64,000 nucleotides of DNA from Chlamydiales bacterium (GTDB lineage: Bacteria; Chlamydiota; Chlamydiia; Chlamydiales; JAAKFR01). Every line of letters starts with the position of its first letter. Within the stretch, counting starts at the first letter, position 1. The notes below the pieces were generated by a model. The model did no database searches and was not told where the DNA came from. It saw only the letters and a program-made list of their open reading frames with translations. Positions 43,521 through 53,117 of this stretch are shown here, piece by piece. The position numbers were made by a program, and so were the translations under genes. The stretch is taken from NCBI GenBank assembly GCA_022601635.1, contig JAJACG010000024.1, positions 62,001 to 126,000 of the forward strand. Direction: 5' to 3'.

Positions 43521-46500
43521 ATGAGCACGGAATCAGTAGGTGGAAATTCAGAGTCATATAGGGTAGCTCTTTCGGTAGCGGCTTTAACAGCAATAACAGC
43601 GGTAGCGCTTGCTGTACTAAATCTCACGCCCTACCTAGATCTTGAGCTTAATGCAGCAGCCTGCTATGCAATTATTGGCGTAGGGGCAGCAGCTACAGCC
43701 ATTTCAGTGAGCGCTCTGGTCAAGTCGAAAGCAACTGCTACGACTGCCTCACCCGAACAATCAGGGGATAGTAGTTGGGTGACTCCCGTAATTGGTAGCG
43801 GGACAAATCCTAAACGCACTGAAGTTCTACCTAAGATGCAGGGTTTTGGTTATGAACAGCAAGCGCTGGATGAGGCTCTTACTCTGACCGAGATTCAGCG
43901 AAGAGCGAAGCAAGCGCTTATGGATAGCACTGCCTTCTCCTCGGTAACCTTTATTCATCTCTATGCGGATAATGGCCCTAAATTCCGATATATTTCTCAG
44001 GGATTAGGTCAGCTTGAGCGCCTACAGGGGATTGACATGACGGATCATAATCTCGTCAATTTAGAGGTAGAAGGTGACTGGAAAGAGCGTATTCGCTATC
44101 TCAATCTCAATAGAAATAGAGGTATAGCTCTTGGTGGGATTGAGGGATTTGTTTCTTTGCAGACGCTCCAATTGGGTAATTGTGGCCTGCAAGATATTAC
44201 TGAAGTGCTTGCGCTCAATACTCTTCAAGAGCTCACACTAAGCGGCAATCGCATTGCGTGGGGGCAACAGGCTTTTACGAATGAGTTTGTGCAGGGGCTT
44301 CACATGCTTAAGGTGGCGTACACAGAGCTACAATGGGTGCCAAATCAATTTGCTCAGCTGCGCGATCTTTGGACTCTCGATCTCTCAAATAACCAGCTTC
44401 AAGGTTTACCTCCTTTTCTTGGCGAGCTATCGCAGCTAAGGAGTCTCAACTTATCGAACAACGAGGGGCTTCAAATTACAGCTCAGCTTGAGCAGTGCCT
44501 CGGTCAGCTGCGCAACTTGCGAGACCTCAACATTGAGGGTACTGCGATCACACCTGCTCAAAGAGATCGGATTTTGGCGGCTTTCCGTCAAGCGCGGATG
44601 CCGCAATTTGCGCCTCCACCGCCTATAATCAACCCAGTTCGTGCCCGCAGGGCGAACATGGTAGCTGTCGCAGCGCGCAGGCAAGGTGCGCTTTTGACAA
44701 AAGAGCATCTTATAACAGAGATAAAAGACTGGAAAAGGGATTTGCAGAACTCTCCTGAATCACTGAATGGGGATGTTAGGTCCCTGTTGACTCAGATGGA
44801 GAGCATCCAGTTAGAAGAACAGCTCGATGAGATGCAGGTGAACGTTTTGGCTCGCTGGCTCCCTCGTCTTAGAGGGGCTGCGCAGTACAAAAAAACTGAG
44901 TGCAGACCAGGCTTTGTTCTCTCGATCTGTAAAGTTTTGGTCGCGATGAATCAGTATCCAGATCTAAGAGATTTTGTTCTTGGAGTAGCCTCGAATGATC
45001 TGGTAGGCTGTGGTGACCGAGCTATCGGCTCTTTATCAAGTATCTGGCCAGAGTATCTACTTACCACATTGGATGACACAGATCTGCAAGAGGTGATTCG
45101 CACTATTTTGGCTACTGGGCGTTTCAATAAGCTTCGCGAAGTCGCTTTGAGATGTACTGAAGCTGAAAGAGAAAGAGCGGGGTTTATAAATCCGCACAAT
45201 GAGATGGTTGAGATCTATGTCTGGCTCGATCTGCAGATGAAAGAGCGATTGCATCTTATGCTGCCCTACTCAACGATGCTCTATCCAAGTATTGGTCGTG
45301 CTCAATGGTTTCAGGGAACGGCAAATCAAGATCGTATTGCCAACGAAGTGCTGCAAGTTCCAGCCCGGGAGATTCTCTTTGCTACTGATCTAGCCACTGG
45401 CTATTCGTCTTGGATGACATTTTTACATAAGAAGAGTCGCTGGGGCGGCTTGATTACTCAGTTTCAGGAGCTAGCAGATGCTGTTATTGGCAAGATGGCA
45501 GATGATGATAAAATTGATTTTACTAATAAGGAAAGGGGTAGCGAGCACCTGACTGCGAAGATCAACAAGATGCATGCAGACTTCTTGGCTAAGACCAAAG
45601 AGCGAGATGTTGTTTTGACGGCTTCAGGGAAGCAGAAGGTTGAGGAGCTCTTTATTAACCATGTGCGAAAGGCTATTCTTAACGCCTATAAAGCGCTGGA
45701 CTGCGATGACAAAGATGAACGTACTGTCATAGATGAGTTGGTAGGAAACAGCCAAATTGCTACGATCATTCAGAATTATATTGAGCGTAAGTTCAAGGTG
45801 CCGCATGTGCAAAGCGGTAATTTAAAGGTGTGCTGGGGCCTCGAGCAGCAGAGCAGTTTTATAGAGGAATTCAAAGTATCAGCTGTTCAGGTGGATTTTT
45901 CCAATAGCAAACAGGCCACAGGGTGGGTGGCTGAAGAGCTTACTCGCCAGTATCAGGAGTGGAACAAGAATGCTGGATTAGAGCAAGAGTTGGTTAGGCG
46001 CCTAGGCGGGCTGCTTGAACAGAGAGATATCCAGGAGATTGAGGCATTTGAGCATGAACTTGATACTGCTCAAGAGCGGTTATCCCTCAACCCGATTCTC
46101 TTTGAAGCTGTCAAGCTCAAGCTCTACCTGGCCAAGAAGGGTGATGCCGATACTGAGATGAGGCTAAAAACTCTATTCAGAGATTATCTGGCATATGCAA
46201 GGCTTTATACAGACGCAGTTTTTTCAAAGAAAGGTGATCTAGATGCTCTGTATAACGAGTGGATGGGTAAACAAGGAGAGAGGCGTGAAAAGCTGATTCA
46301 CTCCCTAGGTAGGATTTTAACCATTAACTGGCAGCAGCGCGACGAGGAAGTTACTTTTGCGGGAAATATGGAAGCTGCTCTTGCTCTAGAAAATGGCACT
46401 TGGAATCAGGTCGCTGAGGATAGGCCAGATCCTGATGTTGTAGCGCAATTGAAGCAAACTTATGAGCAGCTAAAAGAGAGTGATGGGGGGATTGTGGATC

Positions 46501-46979
46501 TGCAGGCAGTGTTTACCTTCTGGGAAGGAGGGGAAAGGCCTGGAGTTCGTGACCGTATGGAGATTATCAGAGCCTTCAATGTGTGGCGAACAGAGCGTGA
46601 AAGTGTGCTGAGCGACTTTGAAAAGTGGCGTACAGAGGGTGATCAGATTAATGAAGAGATCGAGGAGTGGAGGAGACGTTGCACGGCAATGAGTAATAGA
46701 GAGACGCGTCAAATATTTGATGATATTATGACTCATGCGCCGCAAAGAATTGCCTCTTTGCCGGATCTGGTTAAAGGCGACGCTTCTAATGTTCAGAAGC
46801 AGCTGATTCCTCGTGTGATCACGCTTCTAGCAGAAGAGGTTTCCCAGCGAGTTCTTGATGAAAATGGCATCGATCTAGATGACGTTGATCCCTGTGTGGC
46901 TGAAAAGCGAAGAACGGAAGAACAAATGCGTGGGCATCGGGAGAGGGAGCAACGAGAGGCAAGAGAAGCGTCGCAATAA
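43521..46979 (+). CDS. LRR protein with NEL-type E3 ubiquitin ligase-like domain and Inc-like N-terminus
   Basis: 1152 residues. Two hydrophobic segments (about 15-35 and 45-67) form a bilobed N-terminal domain. Leucine-rich repeats span about 143-345 (L-x-x-L-D-L-S-N-N-Q-L, L-R-S-L-N-L-S-N-N). The next domain (about 385-660) resembles the NEL ligase of IpaH/SspH. It has Cys497-Gly-Asp499-Arg in V-G-C-G-D-R, matching the catalytic C-x-D-R context, and the later E-M-V-E-I-Y-V-W-L-D-L-Q-M-K-E-R-L and M-L-Y-P-S stretches (561-590). A charged, helical C-terminus of about 490 residues has no recognised domain. It is probably a secreted host-directed ubiquitin ligase. The LRR is certain; the NEL call rests on motif matching by eye. 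Confidence 0.75.
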   Translation: MSTESVGGNSESYRVALSVAALTAITAVALAVLNLTPYLDLELNAAACYAIIGVGAAATAISVSALVKSKATATTASPEQSGDSSWVTPVIGSGTNPKRTEVLPKMQGFGYEQQALDEALTLTEIQRRAKQALMDSTAFSSVTFIHLYADNGPKFRYISQGLGQLERLQGIDMTDHNLVNLEVEGDWKERIRYLNLNRNRGIALGGIEGFVSLQTLQLGNCGLQDITEVLALNTLQELTLSGNRIAWGQQAFTNEFVQGLHMLKVAYTELQWVPNQFAQLRDLWTLDLSNNQLQGLPPFLGELSQLRSLNLSNNEGLQITAQLEQCLGQLRNLRDLNIEGTAITPAQRDRILAAFRQARMPQFAPPPPIINPVRARRANMVAVAARRQGALLTKEHLITEIKDWKRDLQNSPESLNGDVRSLLTQMESIQLEEQLDEMQVNVLARWLPRLRGAAQYKKTECRPGFVLSICKVLVAMNQYPDLRDFVLGVASNDLVGCGDRAIGSLSSIWPEYLLTTLDDTDLQEVIRTILATGRFNKLREVALRCTEAERERAGFINPHNEMVEIYVWLDLQMKERLHLMLPYSTMLYPSIGRAQWFQGTANQDRIANEVLQVPAREILFATDLATGYSSWMTFLHKKSRWGGLITQFQELADAVIGKMADDDKIDFTNKERGSEHLTAKINKMHADFLAKTKERDVVLTASGKQKVEELFINHVRKAILNAYKALDCDDKDERTVIDELVGNSQIATIIQNYIERKFKVPHVQSGNLKVCWGLEQQSSFIEEFKVSAVQVDFSNSKQATGWVAEELTRQYQEWNKNAGLEQELVRRLGGLLEQRDIQEIEAFEHELDTAQERLSLNPILFEAVKLKLYLAKKGDADTEMRLKTLFRDYLAYARLYTDAVFSKKGDLDALYNEWMGKQGERREKLIHSLGRILTINWQQRDEEVTFAGNMEAALALENGTWNQVAEDRPDPDVVAQLKQTYEQLKESDGGIVDLQAVFTFWEGGERPGVRDRMEIIRAFNVWRTERESVLSDFEKWRTEGDQINEEIEEWRRRCTAMSNRETRQIFDDIMTHAPQRIASLPDLVKGDASNVQKQLIPRVITLLAEEVSQRVLDENGIDLDDVDPCVAEKRRTEEQMRGHREREQREAREASQ

Positions 46980-47025
46980 AGGTTTGGCTTGATCAAAGCT
47001 TTTGCATTCTGTATGCTTCTTCGCA

Positions 47026-48060
47026 ATGCAACTGCAAACAACTCAAAATGCACTTGTCCTTGAAGATGGCAGCAGCTTCGCTGGTCAACTTCTTCATTCG
47101 GGTGATGTCACTGCAGAAGTCGTCTTTACAACAGGCATGTGTGGCTATGTAGAGACACTGACCGACCCCTCCTTTGCAGGTCAGATTGTTGTCTTCACCT
47201 ACCCAATGATTGGAAACTATGGAATTTGCAGCGATGACTGTGAATCTAAGCGTATCTTTGCAAGCGGCGTTGTCGTTTCTGAGGCTTGTGAGCAGTGGAG
47301 CCACAGCGGCGCCTCCAAGTCGCTGTTAACTTGGCTAGAAAAAGAGGGCGTGCCCCTTTTAGCAGGTGTTGACACGCGCGCTTTGACCAAGAGATTGCGC
47401 AAAGCGGGCACTATGCTCGGCTCCATCGGTCAACCGAAAACAGCAAAACGCTCCCATCTTGTCTCCCTAGTTTCCTCTGTGCAAAAGCGCGTCTATGGCG
47501 AGGGCAAGCGTGTCATTGTTGTTGATTGCGGCATGAAAGAGAATATCTTGCGTCAGCTCAAGCAGTTCCCCGTTGAGCTTGTCTGCGTGCCTTATGACTA
47601 TGATTACAGCGACGAGCCGTTTGATGCAGTCTTCCTCTCCAATGGTCCGGGTGATCCAGAAGATTGCGGCAAGACAGTTGCCATTTTGCAAAAGGCGATG
47701 AAAAAAGAGAAGCCGATCTATGGAATCTGCCTAGGCTCTCAACTGATGGCGCTAGCTTGTGGAGCCAAAACCTACAAGCTACCTTTTGGTCATCGCGGTC
47801 AGAACCAGCCCTGCATGGAACTGGAAACTGGGCGCTGCTACATCACATCACAAAATCATGGCTATGCAATAGATAGCAGTACGCTTCCCGATAATTGGAA
47901 GGTCACCTTTAAAAACCTCAACGATGAGTCGGTAGAGGGGATTGCGCACAAAGAGCTACCCTTCTACGCCGTACAGTTTCATCCTGAAGCGGCGCCAGGG
48001 CCTACCGATACCCGTTGGCTATTTGAGAAATTCATAAAATGTCTAGAAAATCGATCTTAA
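47026..48060 (+). CDS. carA: Carbamoyl phosphate synthase small (glutaminase) subunit
   Basis: 344 residues from the ATG of MQLQTTQNALVLEDG (a TTG eight codons upstream is also in frame; neither has a clear RBS). The N-terminal CarA domain is followed by a class I glutamine amidotransferase with nucleophile Cys235 in G-I-C-L-G-S and the H-P-E-A-A-P-G-P box. It supplies ammonia from glutamine to CarB. It is the first gene of the pyrimidine operon and overlaps carB by 22 bp. Confidence 0.96.
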   Translation: MQLQTTQNALVLEDGSSFAGQLLHSGDVTAEVVFTTGMCGYVETLTDPSFAGQIVVFTYPMIGNYGICSDDCESKRIFASGVVVSEACEQWSHSGASKSLLTWLEKEGVPLLAGVDTRALTKRLRKAGTMLGSIGQPKTAKRSHLVSLVSSVQKRVYGEGKRVIVVDCGMKENILRQLKQFPVELVCVPYDYDYSDEPFDAVFLSNGPGDPEDCGKTVAILQKAMKKEKPIYGICLGSQLMALACGAKTYKLPFGHRGQNQPCMELETGRCYITSQNHGYAIDSSTLPDNWKVTFKNLNDESVEGIAHKELPFYAVQFHPEAAPGPTDTRWLFEKFIKCLENRS

Positions 48061-51000
48061 TTCTCGGCTCTGGCGGTTTAAGAATTGGGCAGGCTGGTGA
48101 GTTTGACTATTCAGGCTCACAGGCGATCAAGGCTATCAAAGAGGAGGGACATCGCGTCATCCTCATCAACCCCAACATTGCCACTGTTCAAACCGACCGC
48201 GGTTTGGCTGACAGAGTCTACCTCCTTCCTCTCAATGAGGAGAGCGTTGAGGGTGTGATCAAAAAAGAGAAACCCGATGCGATTCTGCTCGGTTTTGGAG
48301 GGCAAACAGCACTCAATCTCGGTCTTGCCCTGGAAGCCTCTGGCGTTTTGGAAAAATACAATGTTGAGGTTCTTGGAACGCCCGTCTCTTCGATTCGTCT
48401 GACAGAGGATCGGCAGCTTTTTAAAGATGCATTAGAAGAGATCGATGTCAAAACAGCGACCAGCTATACAGCTACCTCTGTAGAGGAGGCGGTCGAGCAT
48501 GCTAAGAAGATTGGCTTTCCAGTGATGATGCGCTCAGCGTTTTCTTTAGGAGGCCTTGGGTCGGGTCGGATTGAGGATGAAACGATGCTGCGTCAGCGTG
48601 TGCATGAGGTGCTTGGCAAGACGCCGCAGGTTTTGATCGAGGAGTATTTGACCGGCTGGAAAGAGGTTGAATATGAGGTTGTGCGTGATGGCAATGGCAA
48701 TTGCATCACTGTCTGCAACATGGAAAACTTTGACCCAATGGGTATCCATACAGGTGAGAGCATTGTTGTGGCGCCATCACAGACGCTGACCAACAAGGAG
48801 TACCATCTGCTGCGAGAGGTGGCGATCAAGACGGTGAGTCACCTCAAGATTGTGGGTGAATGCAACATTCAATACGCCTTCTCTCCAAATAGCTGTGATT
48901 ACCGCGTCATTGAGGTGAATGCGCGTCTCTCTCGCTCCAGTGCTCTTGCATCAAAGGCAACTGGCTATCCACTCGCCTTTGTAGCGGCAAAATTAGCATT
49001 GGGTTTTGGCTTGCATGAGATCAAAAATTCAGTGACTGAGAAAACAAGCGCCTTTTTTGAGCCCGCTTTGGACTACTGCGTGGTCAAGATGCCGCGTTGG
49101 GACACGCAAAAATTGCGCGCTGCTGAGCGTACAATTGGCTCCGAAATGAAGAGTGTGGGAGAGGTAATGGCGATAGGCCGCTCTTTCCCCGAAGCTTTGC
49201 AAAAGGCGTTGCGCATGTGCAACAGCGGCGCCTGCAGTCTCTTCGACTACCCCTACGAGATCGCCAAGCCAACAAAGGAAATTGAAGCGGCAACGGATCG
49301 CCGCCTTTTCGCTTTGGCACAGTTTTTCCGCGATGGGGGAGATGTTGAAAAGGCGCACACTCTTTCCAATATCGACCGCTGGTTCTTGCACCACCTCTTT
49401 GCCATTGTACAGCTGGAAAGCCGCTTGAAAGGCGAGCTAGAGCCCAACTTGATGGTTGAGGCGAAGCGGATGGGTTTCTGTGATCGCGCCATTGCTCTTC
49501 TCCAAAAAAGTGATGAAGAGAGTGTGCGCAAGAGGCGTCTTGGGTGGAAGATCAAGCCTATAGTCAAGCAGATAGATACGCTTGCGGGTGAATTTGATGC
49601 ACAAACTAACTACCTCTACATGACCTATCACGGTCAATATGATGATCTAGAGAGTTCTAAAAAGAGGCCGGTGATGGTGCTGGGTTCTGGACCCTATGCA
49701 ATTGGTTCCTCTGTAGAGTTTGATTGGTGCGCTGTCAACACAGCGAGGCGTCTGCGTGAATTGGAGAAATCGACTATCATCATCAACTCTAATCCAGAGA
49801 CGGTGTCGACCGACTATGATGAATCAGATCGTCTCTATTTTGAGGAGTTGACAGCTGAGCGTGTACGCGACATTGCTGACTTTGAGTCCCCTGAGGGTGT
49901 GGTGATCTCTGTGGGTGGACAGATTGCCAACAATTTGGCTCTTCATTTGGATAAAGCGGGGCTTCCCATTTTGGGAACACCGGCGCACAAAATTGATCAG
50001 GCGGAGAATCGGCAACGCTTTTCGACGCTCCTGCAGGAGCTTGGCATTGATCAACCTGATTGGGTTGAGGTGAGCTCTGTGCAAAAGGCGCAGAACTTTG
50101 CAGCAAGAGTGGGCTATCCCATCTTGGTGCGCCCCTCCTATGTGCTCTCTGGTGCTGCGATGAATGTGATCTACAGTGAAGAGGAGATGGATCGCTACCT
50201 TGCAGAGGCGACTGTGGTTTCCAAGGAGCACCCTGTTGTGCTCTCCCAATTTATTCTCGATGCAAAAGAGCTTGAGGTGGATGGTGTGGCGAACAAGGGT
50301 GAACTTGTGATTGAGGCGATTGCTGAGCATGTTGAGAATGCGGGTGTGCATTCGGGTGATGCTACAATTGTTCTGCCCCCGCAAAAGCTCTATTTGGAGA
50401 CTGTACGCAGATGTAAGGTGATCACAAAGCAGATTGTCAAGGCACTTGAGATTACAGGACCCTTTAATATTCAATTCATTGCGAAAGAGAATGCGATCAA
50501 GGTGATTGAGTGCAATGTGCGCGCTTCACGCAGTTTTCCCTTTGTTTCCAAAGTGACTGGCTACAACTTCATTCAGATTGCGACGGATGCGCTTTTCGGC
50601 AAGCAGAAGAGGCAGAAGTACAACACACTTGATTTTGACTATGTCGGTATCAAGACGCCGCAATTCTCCTACAGCAGATTGAAGGGGGCAGATCCAGTTG
50701 CCCATGTGGAGATGGCTTCAACAGGAGAGGTGGCATGCTTGGGAGATGACCTCTTGGATGCCTTCATGGCTTCATGGATGGCGACTGAGCAGAGGGTGAA
50801 GGGCAAGCGCCTCTTGGTCAGCATTGGTGGCCAGAAAAAGCGCAAACTGCTGCCGGAGCTACGCAAACTCTCTCAAATGGGCTATGAGCTCTATGCGACA
50901 GAGGGCACCTGCGAATTTTTGCAAGGGGCGGGCCTCTTTGTGCGCCGCCTCTACAAAGCCTCTGCAGGACGCAAACCCAACGTACTTGATGCGATCAAAA

Positions 51001-51203
51001 ACAAAGAGATCGATCTGATTGTCACCATTCCAAGAAGCAACCCAGCCTCCTCGGTGATCACAGATGGTTTTAAAATTCGTAGATTGGCCATTGACCATAA
51101 TATTCCGCTCATCACCAACCTGCAAATCGCCCAACTCTTCTTGAGCTGTCTCACAAGACCCAAGAAGATGGCGATCAAGGCGTGGGAGGAGTACGTCTTA
51201 TGA
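48039..51203 (+). CDS. carB: Carbamoyl phosphate synthase large subunit
   Basis: 1054 residues, full length. Two homologous ATP-grasp halves each open with a G-S-G-x-x-x-I-G motif (near residues 10 and 545). The first makes carboxyphosphate and the second makes carbamoyl phosphate. The C-terminal MGS-like allosteric domain (about 925-1054) ends in S-C-L-T-R-P-K-K. The product feeds PyrB; arginine genes are not seen here. The stop overlaps the pyrB start (ATGA). Confidence 0.97.
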   Translation: MSRKSILILGSGGLRIGQAGEFDYSGSQAIKAIKEEGHRVILINPNIATVQTDRGLADRVYLLPLNEESVEGVIKKEKPDAILLGFGGQTALNLGLALEASGVLEKYNVEVLGTPVSSIRLTEDRQLFKDALEEIDVKTATSYTATSVEEAVEHAKKIGFPVMMRSAFSLGGLGSGRIEDETMLRQRVHEVLGKTPQVLIEEYLTGWKEVEYEVVRDGNGNCITVCNMENFDPMGIHTGESIVVAPSQTLTNKEYHLLREVAIKTVSHLKIVGECNIQYAFSPNSCDYRVIEVNARLSRSSALASKATGYPLAFVAAKLALGFGLHEIKNSVTEKTSAFFEPALDYCVVKMPRWDTQKLRAAERTIGSEMKSVGEVMAIGRSFPEALQKALRMCNSGACSLFDYPYEIAKPTKEIEAATDRRLFALAQFFRDGGDVEKAHTLSNIDRWFLHHLFAIVQLESRLKGELEPNLMVEAKRMGFCDRAIALLQKSDEESVRKRRLGWKIKPIVKQIDTLAGEFDAQTNYLYMTYHGQYDDLESSKKRPVMVLGSGPYAIGSSVEFDWCAVNTARRLRELEKSTIIINSNPETVSTDYDESDRLYFEELTAERVRDIADFESPEGVVISVGGQIANNLALHLDKAGLPILGTPAHKIDQAENRQRFSTLLQELGIDQPDWVEVSSVQKAQNFAARVGYPILVRPSYVLSGAAMNVIYSEEEMDRYLAEATVVSKEHPVVLSQFILDAKELEVDGVANKGELVIEAIAEHVENAGVHSGDATIVLPPQKLYLETVRRCKVITKQIVKALEITGPFNIQFIAKENAIKVIECNVRASRSFPFVSKVTGYNFIQIATDALFGKQKRQKYNTLDFDYVGIKTPQFSYSRLKGADPVAHVEMASTGEVACLGDDLLDAFMASWMATEQRVKGKRLLVSIGGQKKRKLLPELRKLSQMGYELYATEGTCEFLQGAGLFVRRLYKASAGRKPNVLDAIKNKEIDLIVTIPRSNPASSVITDGFKIRRLAIDHNIPLITNLQIAQLFLSCLTRPKKMAIKAWEEYVL

Positions 51204-52000
51204 GTCTCATCTCCATGAAAGAGCTTTCCAAAGAGCAGATCCTAAAGATTCTCGATGGTGTTGGCAAAAAGAGCGCTTTACATGGAAAGATTCTCGCCTG
51301 CTGCTTCTTCGAACCCTCAACGCGTACACGGCTCTCATTTGAAGCCGCTGCCAAACGCCTTGGAATGGAAGTGATTGGTTTTTCGGAGCCTGGGAATACT
51401 TCCCAAACAAAAGGCGAAACGTTATCAGACGCAATTAGGGTAGTGAGCAGCTATGCTGATCTTTTGGTGATTCGTGCGAAAGAGGAGGGAGCTGCCAAGC
51501 TTGCGGCTGAGGTTGCGAGCTGTCCTGTGATCAATGCTGGCGATGGTTGTAATGAGCACCCGACGCAGGCGCTTTTGGATCTCTACACGATTCGACAATG
51601 CCAGGGCAGTTTGGATGGTTTGCATATTCATATTTGCGGAGACATTGAGAATGGCAGGACGGCGCATTCGCTTGCTCTGGCGCTCAAACATTTTGATTGT
51701 GAGGTGAGCTTTTCAGAGGATGGATCACAGATCCGTGAGGCAGATATTCTTTATGTGACGCGGCAGCAAAAAGAGAGGGGATCTTCGGGCAACTATTTGC
51801 GCATTACTAAAGAGGATTTGGTAGGGGTCAAGCCCAACTTACGCATCTTGCATCCACTTCCGCGTGTCGATGAGATTGCAACAGAGGTGGATAAGACGCC
51901 ATATGCCTACTACTTTGAGCAGGCAAAAAATGGCGTTTTGGTGCGCCAATCAATATTGAGAGAGGTTTTGGAAGATGCTAGTATTGCCTGCTGTCATTGA
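51200..52000 (+). CDS. pyrB: Aspartate carbamoyltransferase catalytic chain, compact
   Basis: 266 residues from the ATG overlapping the carB stop. It has the carbamoyl phosphate site S-T-R-T-R (40-44), H-P-T-Q (120-123) and the aspartate-domain H-P-L-P-R-V-D-E-I (218-226). E. coli PyrB has about 310 residues. The shortfall lies mainly between L-A-L-K-H-F and the A-D-I-L-Y-V-T-R strand (about 163-188), so a piece of the aspartate domain is trimmed while all core motifs remain. It condenses carbamoyl phosphate and aspartate. No pyrI regulatory gene is recognised. It overlaps pyrC by 26 bp. Confidence 0.93.
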   Translation: MSLISMKELSKEQILKILDGVGKKSALHGKILACCFFEPSTRTRLSFEAAAKRLGMEVIGFSEPGNTSQTKGETLSDAIRVVSSYADLLVIRAKEEGAAKLAAEVASCPVINAGDGCNEHPTQALLDLYTIRQCQGSLDGLHIHICGDIENGRTAHSLALALKHFDCEVSFSEDGSQIREADILYVTRQQKERGSSGNYLRITKEDLVGVKPNLRILHPLPRVDEIATEVDKTPYAYYFEQAKNGVLVRQSILREVLEDASIACCH

Positions 52001-53117
52001 TCCGCATGTGCACTTTCGCATTCCGGGTCATGATTACAAAGAGGATTGGGAGACAGCCTCTGCTGCTGCTTTGATGGGTGGAATTGGGACTGTCTTTGAC
52101 ATGCCCAACAATCAGCCTAGCTGTGTCACCAAAAGGGCGCTTTTTGAGAAGAGGGAGTTGATTGGTGATGTTCCGATTCGCGCCTACTTCTATTTGGGTG
52201 CTGATCAAAACCATCTTGATGAGATTGATGGTACACTTCCGGTCAAGATTTTCATGGGCTCTTCGACGGGCACACTTTTGATGGATGATCAGGCTGATTT
52301 GGAGAGGGCGTTTGAGCGTGCCAAAGTGGTTGCTGTGCATGCTGAGGATGAGACGCTTTTAAATCACTCTGCCTATCCGATGAGGGAGGCGGCCGACCAT
52401 TCGCGGATGCGTCCCAATGAAGCAGCAGCAGTTGCTGTTGAACGAGCGCTTGCACTTTGTCGCAAACATGGAACGCGCCTTTACATCTTGCATATGAGCA
52501 CAAAAGAGGAGTTAGAGCTTGTGCGCGCTGCGAAAAGGGAGGGACTTCCAGTTTTTGCAGAGGCGACGCCGCACCATCTCTTTTTGTCGATCGAAGATTA
52601 TGAGCGCCTTGGCAACTTGGCAATCATGAATCCACCACTGCGCACAAAAGCGGATCAAGAGGCGCTTTGGGAGGCGATTTTAGATGGGACGATTGATACA
52701 GTTGGAACCGATCACGCACCTCATTTGTTAGAAGAGAAGCAAAAGGGCGCTGTTGCAGGTGTTCCCGGTGTGGAGACGCTGCTGCCGCTTCTTCTTGATG
52801 CAGTTAATCGTGGCCGTTTGAGTTTAGAGCGCGTTGTCGAACTGACACAGGGGGCGCGCAAGATTTTTGATCTTCCTGAAAATGATGATGCTGTTTGGAT
52901 TGATATGGAGTTGGAGCAAAGAGTAGAAAGGCTAGCAACAAAATGTGGCTGGTCGCCCTTTGAGGGGCAACTCTTGAAGGGGTGGCCCCGCTTTGTGCGT
53001 GTGAAGGGAAAGCTATTTAACCTACAAAGAGCTGACCGAAGGCCACAATTTGTGGAGCACGAGATGGAACTTCCTCCCTATGAGCCGCAAAAATGGAGGC
53101 CAGTTCATGGCAGATAG
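51975..53117 (+). CDS. pyrC: Dihydroorotase
   Basis: 380 residues, amidohydrolase superfamily. Metal ligands are visible: H11-x-H13-F-R, the likely carboxylated Lys90 (V-K-I-F-M-G), His121 (V-H-A-E-D-E), His172 (I-L-H-M-S) and Asp245 (G-T-D-H-A-P-H). The protein begins almost directly with the barrel, so the N-terminal beta-sandwich part seen in many dihydroorotases is missing. It cyclises carbamoyl aspartate. The last 30 residues are a poorly conserved extension. A 156-bp gap separates it from pyrD, unlike every other junction in the operon. Confidence 0.93.
   Translation: MLVLPAVIDPHVHFRIPGHDYKEDWETASAAALMGGIGTVFDMPNNQPSCVTKRALFEKRELIGDVPIRAYFYLGADQNHLDEIDGTLPVKIFMGSSTGTLLMDDQADLERAFERAKVVAVHAEDETLLNHSAYPMREAADHSRMRPNEAAAVAVERALALCRKHGTRLYILHMSTKEELELVRAAKREGLPVFAEATPHHLFLSIEDYERLGNLAIMNPPLRTKADQEALWEAILDGTIDTVGTDHAPHLLEEKQKGAVAGVPGVETLLPLLLDAVNRGRLSLERVVELTQGARKIFDLPENDDAVWIDMELEQRVERLATKCGWSPFEGQLLKGWPRFVRVKGKLFNLQRADRRPQFVEHEMELPPYEPQKWRPVHGR

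Noticed and set aside
49824..50474. 216-codon minus-strand frame within carB
   Set aside because: carB is intact and conserved over the whole interval; the antisense frame has no recognisable features.
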